From JBECKQ01 sp040235375 (GTDB lineage: Bacteria > Planctomycetota > Phycisphaerae > UBA1845), in NCBI GenBank assembly GCA_040235375.1, contig JBECKQ010000302.1, positions 1-21,937 on the forward strand: 21,937 bases of DNA, in the 5' to 3' direction. The notes under the pieces are model-generated. The model saw only the letters and a list, made by a program, of their open reading frames with translations. It did no database searches and was not told the origin of the DNA. Shown here piece after piece: positions 16,188 through 21,937 of the stretch. The translations under genes and the position numbers were made by a program. Position 1 is the stretch's first letter. Each line of letters starts with the position of its first letter.

Positions 16188-16215
16188 ATTTTATCAAAAA
16201 CCCCTTTGAAATCAA
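16188..16215 (-). promoter_or_regulatory. Possible minus-strand promoter for the candidate small RNA/PEP-CTERM leader
   Basis: On the minus strand -35 TTGATT (16215-16210) and -10 TAAAAT (16193-16188) are 16 bases apart; 4 of 6 and 5 of 6 bases match consensus. Predicted start is near 16181, exactly at the base of the first RNA hairpin. Operator 2 lies 32 bases upstream of the -35. Confidence 0.45.
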
Positions 16216-16242
16216 GCAAAAGACGCCAGCCTGGGCCTGCTC

Positions 16243-16271
16243 TTAATGAAACAGTTTCAGTCCAATATGAT
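16243..16271 (+). promoter_or_regulatory. Possible plus-strand promoter of the second GH16 gene, overlapped by operator 2
   Basis: Weak -35 TTAATG (16243-16248) and -10 TATGAT (16266-16271) with a 17-base spacer. The palindrome at 16247-16259 fills much of the spacer, the classic position for steric repression. The resulting leader would be about 280 bases long. Confidence 0.35.
16247..16259. promoter_or_regulatory. Candidate operator 2: TGAAACAGTTTCA palindrome
   Basis: Perfect 6-1-6 palindrome identical to operator 3 and to the reverse complement of operator 1. It lies in the divergent region between the PEP-CTERM gene and the second GH16 gene, 73 bp (about seven helical turns) from operator 3, so two bound repressors would face the same side of the DNA. 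Confidence 0.65.
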
Positions 16272-16319
16272 GACCCCTCCGGCGTCGTGTTCGCGTGCCG
16301 ACGTGCCGCCCGCGATCGC

Positions 16320-16332
16320 TGAAACAGTTTCA
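16320..16332. promoter_or_regulatory. Candidate operator 3: TGAAACAGTTTCA palindrome
   Basis: Second perfect copy in the control region of the large GH16 gene, 226 bases before its ATG. Two in-phase sites suggest cooperative binding or a small DNA loop, as is common for LacI/GalR-type repressors. Confidence 0.65.
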
Positions 16333-16541
16333 AATTTCCGGTGTGGCGCGCCATCGTCGGCGTACGCCGTCGACGCCGCGGGCGACCTCCGCTCCCGCCG
16401 ATCGCGGGCACCGCTTCGCGTGATTTTGGGTACCCGATCCGGCGGCATACCTGTAGAATGGGGACATTCGTTGCGGCGCGATTCCATGTGCGCCGCCATG
16501 CCCGCTGCCACGACACGACATTCCCTTTTTCTCGTACCCCT

Positions 16542-16551
16542 GGGGAGGGGG
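16542..16551 (+). promoter_or_regulatory. Ribosome binding site of the second GH16 gene
   Basis: GGGGAGGGGG ends 6 bases before ATG 16558. It decides the start over an in-frame ATG at 16246, which would add 104 residues without protein character and would place the operators inside the gene. Confidence 0.75.
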
Positions 16552-16557
16552 CAATCC

Positions 16558-19500
16558 ATGAAGCGAAGCACGCGTATCGGCCTGCCGCTCCTCGTCGTCT
16601 CGATGGGCGCCTTCGCGGCGACCGCCGGCGGCCAGACGCTCATCTGGTCGGATGAGTTCGACGGTACGCAGATCGACTCCGGCAAATGGACTTTTGACGT
16701 GGGCGGTAGCGGCTTTGGCAATCAGGAGCTGCAGTTCTACTCGACGCGGACGAAGAACGTGCGTGTGGAGAACGGCAACCTGGTGATCGAGGCCTTCCGC
16801 GAGGCGTACGAAGGGAAGCAGTTCACCTCGGCACGACTGAAAACCCACGGCCGAATGGCCCTCAAGTACGGCACGATCGAGGCGCGAATCAAGCCGCCGG
16901 ACCTGGCCGACGGCCTGTGGCCGGCGTTCTGGCTGCTGGGCGACAACATCGGCCAGGTGAGCTGGCCGGCCTGCGGCGAGATCGACATCCTCGAGATGGG
17001 CTCGAGCGACGCCATCGCGGCCGGCGTGGTCAATCAGCGCGTCGGTGCCGCGGCCCACTGGGACTATTTCGGCGCCTACGCCCAGTACGGAACGTATTCC
17101 AACTTCGCGTTTCCGCTCTACCAGAACTATCACGTCTTCTCGCTCACGTGGACGCCGACGACCATGACCGCCAAGGTGGACTCGGCGCAGATCTGGGCCT
17201 TCGACATCAGCGCCGGCGCCTCGGCGTCGCTGGAGGAGTTTCACACCCCACAATTCATCGTGCTGAACCTCGCGGTAGGGGGGATCAACTTCGTTAACAT
17301 CACCGACCCGGCGCAGATTACCGCGCCGTTTCCGGCCACGATGTACGTCGACTGGATCCGCGTCTACGACAACGGCTCGACGGAGCTGACCACCGCCGCC
17401 GACACCGCGGAAGCGGGCGCGTTCGGCATTCTCACGGAAACCACACCGGTTAACGGCTCTTTGACCTTCGGTTCGGACGCCCAACTCTACGTCTGGAACA
17501 ACATGACCGCGACGACGACCACGCCGCAGGAAGGCGCCGAGGCATGGGCATTCAACGTCGCGGCGGGCAACTGGTTCGGCATGGGCGTCTACCTGCCGCA
17601 GAACAAGAACATGCAGAACTACCGCAACGGCAAGCTGCACATGCACATGAAGACGACGACGCAGCAGACCGTCGGCATCGGCATCGCCTCGGCGGCTGCC
17701 GGCGAGGGCTGGGTGGACCTGGTGGCCGGCGGGCAGGAATACGGTCTTGTGCGCGACGGCGCCTGGCACGAGGTGGTCATTCCACTGAACAAGTTCAGCG
17801 ACGTCGATTTCAACACCATCATGCAGATGTTCATGTTCAAGGGCGAAGCGCCGGCCGCGTCGTTCCAGGTGTCGTTCGATAACATCTACTGGACGCCGAG
17901 CGAGGTCCTGGAAACGCCCGAGAACGGCAGCTTCGGCGTTTTCACCGAGACGGCCAGCCACCATACGGCGGGGAACTTCACCCTAGGTGTCGACGGCGAA
18001 TTCTACGTGTGGGAGAACACGCTCAACCCGCTGACCACCAGCCCGTACGAAGGCACGGGCAGCATCGCCCTCGGCTCCGTACCGGGTCTCACTTGGTTCG
18101 GCGCCGCCTTCATGCCGAACGAGCCATACAACCTGACCGCGTTCCGCTATCCCGACAGCGTTCTCCACTTCGCCATGAAAACCAGTTCCTCCACCACGTT
18201 CAAAATCGGGATGAAAGGCGGCGTGGTGGCCGCCCTCGGCCAGGAGTGGATTACGTTCGAGGCCGGTAACGATCCCTACGGCTTCGTCCGCGATGGCGCG
18301 TGGCATGTTGTGGAAATCCCCATGGCGGACCTGGGCGGCGTGGACCTGTCGCAGGTGACCCAGTTGTTCGAGCTTCTCGGCACCGACGGGCCGATCACCG
18401 ACATCGAGATTGACGACGTCTGCTTGCTCAACGGCGGCGAGGCCATTCACGATATCGGGGGCGGCTCTCCGCTCGCCGACGCCGGCCCCGACCAGGTCGT
18501 CATCCTGCCGACCAACAGCGTGGTGCTGCCCGGCTCGGGGGAAGACTCTGACGGCACGATCACCGGCTACGCCTGGACTCAGGTAAGCGGCCCCTCGACG
18601 GCGAGCTTGTCAGGCGAGACGACGCCAACGCTCACCGCCTCCGGCCTGGTGCAGGGCATCTACGTCCTTCGCCTGACCGTGACGGACAATGACGGCCTGA
18701 CCGGCAGCGACACGGTGCAGGTCACCGTGGCGACGCCCGAGCCGACCGCCGACGCCGGACCCGATCAAACGGTCACCCTTCCCGACGACAGCGTGACGCT
18801 GTACGGCTCCGGCTCGGACGCCGACGGTACGATCGTGGCCTATGCCTGGACGCAGGTGAGCGGCCCATCGACGGCAACACTGGGCGGCGAGAGCACCGCG
18901 ACGCTGACGGCCGGCGATCTGGTCGAAGGCGCGTACGTGTTCGAGCTCACCGTCACGGACAACGACGCTCTTGCCGGCAGCGACCAGGTGGCCGTCGAGG
19001 TGATCAACCCTCCGCAGAACATCGCCCTGGGCAAGCCCGCCACCGCGTCGTCGGTGGAAAGCGCCGCGCTCGGACCGGAGTATGCCGTGGACGGCAGTCC
19101 GGCCACGCGGTGGTCCAGCGCCCACGCCGATCCGCAGTGGATCGCCATCGACCTCGAGCACGCGTACAACATCACGCAAGTTGTCCTTCAATGGGAGACC
19201 GCTTCAGGCAAGACCTACGATATTGACGTGTCGGACGACGGCACGGTGTGGTCCACGGTCTACTCCACAACGGCGGGCGCGGGTGGAACCGAGGTGTTGG
19301 ACCTCTCCGCGAGCGGCCGGTACATTCGCATGTACGGTTACGAGCGCAATACGCCCTGGGGCTATTCGCTCTTCGAGTTCGAAGTGTACGGCACGGCGGC
19401 GGCTGCGCCCGGCGACATCAACGGTGACGGCAGCGTGGACATGCACGACTACGAAGACCTCGCCGCGTGTCTGCTCGGCCCCGCGACACTCGCTTCCGGC

Positions 19501-19587
19501 GGTTGCGACCAGGCGGACATGAACGACGACGACGCCGTGGACCTGCGCGACTTCGCGGACTGGCAGGTGCTTCTTCTCAGTCCGTGA
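16558..19587 (+). CDS. Large secreted multidomain GH16 beta-glucanase (laminarinase-like)
   Basis: A 1009-residue secreted glycanase. Signal peptide to about residue 25; GH16 domain about 26-275 (TLIWSDEFDGTQIDSGKW); two homologous beta-sandwich modules, probably carbohydrate-binding, about 283-446 and 451-625 (each with Y-V-W in the first third and RDGAWHxVxIP near the end); two PKD-type domains about 640-815 (DAGPDQ, YAWTQVSGPSTA twice); a discoidin/F5-8C domain about 820-948 (AVDGSPATRWSS); and a dockerin-like tail about 952-1009 (GDINGDGSVDMHDY). The active site is CGEIDILEMG, with Glu141 nucleophile and Glu146 acid/base. Endo-cleavage of beta-1,3-glucan at the cell surface is most likely. 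Two operator-like palindromes lie upstream. The GH3 gene follows after 107 bases on the same strand, probably co-transcribed. Confidence 0.9.
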   Translation: MKRSTRIGLPLLVVSMGAFAATAGGQTLIWSDEFDGTQIDSGKWTFDVGGSGFGNQELQFYSTRTKNVRVENGNLVIEAFREAYEGKQFTSARLKTHGRMALKYGTIEARIKPPDLADGLWPAFWLLGDNIGQVSWPACGEIDILEMGSSDAIAAGVVNQRVGAAAHWDYFGAYAQYGTYSNFAFPLYQNYHVFSLTWTPTTMTAKVDSAQIWAFDISAGASASLEEFHTPQFIVLNLAVGGINFVNITDPAQITAPFPATMYVDWIRVYDNGSTELTTAADTAEAGAFGILTETTPVNGSLTFGSDAQLYVWNNMTATTTTPQEGAEAWAFNVAAGNWFGMGVYLPQNKNMQNYRNGKLHMHMKTTTQQTVGIGIASAAAGEGWVDLVAGGQEYGLVRDGAWHEVVIPLNKFSDVDFNTIMQMFMFKGEAPAASFQVSFDNIYWTPSEVLETPENGSFGVFTETASHHTAGNFTLGVDGEFYVWENTLNPLTTSPYEGTGSIALGSVPGLTWFGAAFMPNEPYNLTAFRYPDSVLHFAMKTSSSTTFKIGMKGGVVAALGQEWITFEAGNDPYGFVRDGAWHVVEIPMADLGGVDLSQVTQLFELLGTDGPITDIEIDDVCLLNGGEAIHDIGGGSPLADAGPDQVVILPTNSVVLPGSGEDSDGTITGYAWTQVSGPSTASLSGETTPTLTASGLVQGIYVLRLTVTDNDGLTGSDTVQVTVATPEPTADAGPDQTVTLPDDSVTLYGSGSDADGTIVAYAWTQVSGPSTATLGGESTATLTAGDLVEGAYVFELTVTDNDALAGSDQVAVEVINPPQNIALGKPATASSVESAALGPEYAVDGSPATRWSSAHADPQWIAIDLEHAYNITQVVLQWETASGKTYDIDVSDDGTVWSTVYSTTAGAGGTEVLDLSASGRYIRMYGYERNTPWGYSLFEFEVYGTAAAAPGDINGDGSVDMHDYEDLAACLLGPATLASGGCDQADMNDDDAVDLRDFADWQVLLLSP

Positions 19588-19606
19588 GAGTTCCTGACCC
19601 GCGCGC

Positions 19607-19622
19607 CGTGCGCTTTCGCACG
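19607..19622 (+). other. Small hairpin between the second GH16 gene and GH3
   Basis: CGTGCG/CGCACG with loop CTTT, 6 bp, in the 107-base gap. No T run follows, so it is more likely an mRNA processing or stability element, or chance, than a terminator. Confidence 0.25.
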
Positions 19623-19694
19623 TCAGCCGCAAACCCGGCCTGTCTCGACCGGCTCGCCAAGCCGATCGACACTGGTCGCTACGGAGAAACGAAG

Positions 19695-21937
19695 ATGCTT
19701 GTCACCAGGCCGTTTGTCTTCCTCGTTTCCGTACTCATCGCCCTGACTGCCCCGGTTTCCGCGGTCATTCCTGGCGATTTCAATGGCGACGGCGTCGTGC
19801 AGAGCCTGGACTACGAAGCCTTCGCCGACTGCATGCTCGGTCCCTCGGGCGAGCTGACGCCGGGCTGCCAGGCGCTCGATCTCGATGACGACGGCGACCT
19901 TGACCTTGGCGATTTCGCCACGCTCGCCCGCAACTGGCGGAGCGTGCTCTGCACGGTGACGGCCACGGCCTCGAGCACCGAGAACGACGATCCGAACCTC
20001 GGCCCGCCCCAGGCCGTTGACGGCGCACTGGCGACCCGCTGGTCGAGCGCCTTCACCGATGACGAGTGGATTCAGCTCGATTTCGGCAGGGCGCGGCTTT
20101 TCGACGGCGTGGCGATACACTGGGAGGCCGCGTATGCCGTCGCGTACGAGGTGCTGGTCAGCGACGACGCGGCGTCGTGGTCAGCAGCGTACGCCACCAC
20201 GTTGGGCGACGGCGGCGTGGATACCATCACGTTTGCGCAGCGGCAGGCCCGTTACCTGCGAATTCACTGCTCGGAGAGGGCGACGGAGTGGGGCAACTCC
20301 ATACTGGAGATCGAGCTGCACGCAAACGACCACTGCTATTTTCCGGGACCGCAGGACGTGGACGAACGAATCGAGACGTTGATCGACGCGATGACCCTGG
20401 AGGAGAAAGCCTCCTTCGTTCACGGCGATACGGGCATGTCGCTCCGGGGGATCACCCGGTTGGGAATTCCGGCATTGCAACTGGCCGACGGCCCGCTCGG
20501 CTGCCGCAACGGCGTCTCCACCGCCTTCCCCGCCCCGATCGCCCAGGCGGCGAGCTGGGACGTGAACCTTGTCCATCGCTTCGGCGTCGCCATCGGCGAG
20601 GAGTTTCGCAACAAGGGCCGGCACATGTGGCTCGGGCCGGCGATGAACCTCATCCGCATCCCGCAGTGCGGCCGCAACTTCGAGTACTACAGCGAAGATC
20701 CGTTCCTCGCTTCGCGGATGGCGGTCGCGGCGATCGAAGGCGCGCAATCGCAGCACGTTATCGCCTGTGCCAAGCATTACGTGGCCAACAATCAGGAGCA
20801 GGATCGGACGACGGTGAACGTCGTCGCCGACGAGCGCACCCTTCGCGAGCTCTACCTGCCGGCCTTCGAGAGCGCGGTGCGCGAGGCCAGCGTGTGGGCG
20901 GTGATGTCCGCCTACAACCGTGTGAACGGACCTTATTGCACCGCAAACGCAATCCTGCAGGACAACATCCTGAAAAACGAATGGGGCTTCAGGGGGCTGG
21001 TGGTTTCCGATTGGGGCGCCGTCCATGAAACAGTGGTTCCGGCAAACGCCGGCCTCGACCTCGAAATGGACGGCGCATCGCCGACCGGCGCCTTCTGGGG
21101 CAGCGGCCAGCTTCTCGCTGCGGTGCAGGCCGGCCAGGTCAGCGAGGAAACGCTCAATGACAAGGTGCGCCGCATCCTGCGGGCCATGTCCTTCACCGGC
21201 GCCGTCGACCATCCTTGGGACGCGCCGAACCAGGAATTGACGGAGCACCGGGCGCTGGTTCGCGAGATTGCCGGCAAGGGCATCGTGTTGCTCAAGAACG
21301 AGGGGGATGTTCTTCCACTCGACAAGACGGCCGTGCAGACCATCGCCGTGCTCGGCCCGAACTACGCCGTCGGCCGGCCGGGCGGCGGCGGCAGCTCGCA
21401 GGTGTCGCCGTATTACGTGATCAGTCCGCTTCAGGGCCTGCATAACGTGGCGACCACCAACGCGACGTTCGTGGCCGCGCCCGGCGTCCCCAGCGGCGAC
21501 GGATCGTACACACCGGCGCCCGCTTCGTACCTCACCACGCCGGACGGGGCCCAGGCCGGACTGCGCGGCGAGTACTTCAACAACATGACCCTCGCCGGCT
21601 CGCCGGTCTTCACGCGCGTGGATGCGCCCGTCGAATTCTACTGGGGCACTGGTTCCCCCGGCGCCGGCATCGGTAACGACGGCTTCTCCGTTCGCTGGTC
21701 CGGCAAGCTCACCGTTCCGACGACCGGATACTGGCAGCTCGGCATGGCGTCCGATGACGGCTGCCGCATCTACCTGAACGGCGATCTCGTCGTCGATGAC
21801 TGGACGAATCACGCGTTGGCGCTGAACAGCGCAACGGTCCATCTGGAGTCCGGTGTCGCCTACGATATTGTGTGCGAGTACTTCGAGAACGGCGGCGAGG
21901 CGAGCGCCGTGCTCGTCTGCAACGACGTGTCCAGCGT
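19695..21937 (+). CDS. Secreted GH3 beta-glucosidase with N-terminal dockerin-like and discoidin modules (3' partial)
   Basis: About 747 residues are visible before the window ends. Signal peptide to about residue 25 (LIALTAPVSA); dockerin-like module about 27-80 (GDFNGDGVVQSLDY and DLDDDGDLDLGDF); discoidin/F5-8C domain about 85-212 (AVDGALATRWSS); GH3 N-terminal barrel about 221-500; the beginning of the GH3 C-terminal domain from about 515; and a PA14 domain about 621-741 inserted in it (GLRGEYFNNMTLAG, GMASDDGCRIYLNG). The nucleophile is Asp439 in GLVVSDWGAVHE; the substrate-binding Lys-His pair is CAKHYVANNQ (Lys360, His361). The acid/base lies beyond what I can assign. It should release glucose from beta-glucan oligosaccharides made by the GH16 enzymes. 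GGAG (19683-19686) is 8 bases before ATG 19695. A dockerin module at the N terminus is the reverse of the other four proteins here. Confidence 0.9.
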   Translation, partial: MLVTRPFVFLVSVLIALTAPVSAVIPGDFNGDGVVQSLDYEAFADCMLGPSGELTPGCQALDLDDDGDLDLGDFATLARNWRSVLCTVTATASSTENDDPNLGPPQAVDGALATRWSSAFTDDEWIQLDFGRARLFDGVAIHWEAAYAVAYEVLVSDDAASWSAAYATTLGDGGVDTITFAQRQARYLRIHCSERATEWGNSILEIELHANDHCYFPGPQDVDERIETLIDAMTLEEKASFVHGDTGMSLRGITRLGIPALQLADGPLGCRNGVSTAFPAPIAQAASWDVNLVHRFGVAIGEEFRNKGRHMWLGPAMNLIRIPQCGRNFEYYSEDPFLASRMAVAAIEGAQSQHVIACAKHYVANNQEQDRTTVNVVADERTLRELYLPAFESAVREASVWAVMSAYNRVNGPYCTANAILQDNILKNEWGFRGLVVSDWGAVHETVVPANAGLDLEMDGASPTGAFWGSGQLLAAVQAGQVSEETLNDKVRRILRAMSFTGAVDHPWDAPNQELTEHRALVREIAGKGIVLLKNEGDVLPLDKTAVQTIAVLGPNYAVGRPGGGGSSQVSPYYVISPLQGLHNVATTNATFVAAPGVPSGDGSYTPAPASYLTTPDGAQAGLRGEYFNNMTLAGSPVFTRVDAPVEFYWGTGSPGAGIGNDGFSVRWSGKLTVPTTGYWQLGMASDDGCRIYLNGDLVVDDWTNHALALNSATVHLESGVAYDIVCEYFENGGEASAVLVCNDVSS

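Noticed and set aside
15881..16516. Upstream extension of the PEP-CTERM frame to 16516
   Set aside because: The frame is open by chance; the signal peptide and ribosome binding site place the start at 15880, and the extension crosses the terminator hairpin and operators.
16246..16557. N-terminal extension of the second GH16 gene to ATG 16246
   Set aside because: It would cover both operators, adds non-protein-like sequence before a clear signal peptide, and lacks a ribosome binding site, while ATG 16558 has a strong one.
21028..21042. Fourth operator-like sequence TGAAACAGTGGTTCC
   Set aside because: Only the left half-site matches, spacing differs, and it lies inside the conserved GH3 active-site region (WGAVHETVV), so coding constraint explains it.
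1..21937. CRISPR array, insertion sequence, phage or toxin-antitoxin/defence genes
   Set aside because: No regular short repeats, transposase, phage or defence motifs were found in either strand.

Overview
The window is GC-rich and reads as a chromosomal segment of a planctomycete, possibly of the Phycisphaerae type. This is inferred from five large secreted proteins with dockerin-like EF-hand modules, a PEP-CTERM protein, a small lipoprotein, and the general protein style. No rRNA or universal marker gene is present, so the taxonomic call is moderate only.

Left part (1-4342), housekeeping-like genes: a membrane-anchored alkaline-phosphatase-superfamily phosphodiesterase (minus, runs off the left edge), a GNAT acetyltransferase (plus), a 75-residue lipoprotein and a TauE/SafE-type permease (both minus), and a tRNA-Thr(CGT) gene with its own good sigma70-type promoter. 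A gene-poor stretch of about 500 bases follows.

Middle part (4850-11189): two tandem paralogous gingipain-like (C25) cysteine proteases, each with signal peptide, propeptide, C25 catalytic domain, two cadherin-like repeats, a MAM-like beta-sandwich and a cysteine-containing dockerin-like tail. A strong intrinsic terminator closes the pair.

Right part (11228-21937), a beta-glucan (laminarin-type) degradation locus: GH16 with CBM6 and dockerin tail, overlapped by 4 bases with a GH2 enzyme; a convergent PEP-CTERM gene; a divergent control region; a large GH16 with two repeated carbohydrate-binding-like modules, two PKD domains, a discoidin domain and dockerin tail; and a GH3 beta-glucosidase (right-truncated by the window) whose dockerin and discoidin modules sit at the N terminus. 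The inferred logic is endo-cleavage of beta-1,3-glucan by the two GH16 enzymes followed by exo-trimming by GH3; the role of GH2 is less clear.

The most notable non-coding structure is a perfect 13-bp palindrome, TGAAACWGTTTCA, seen three times, only in the intergenic DNA upstream of the two GH16 genes. Two copies lie 73 bp apart (about seven helical turns), so one sugar-responsive repressor probably controls both glucanase units. In the same control region the minus strand carries what looks like a complete small transcription unit (promoter, hairpin, intrinsic terminator) upstream of the PEP-CTERM gene: a candidate small RNA or attenuated leader.
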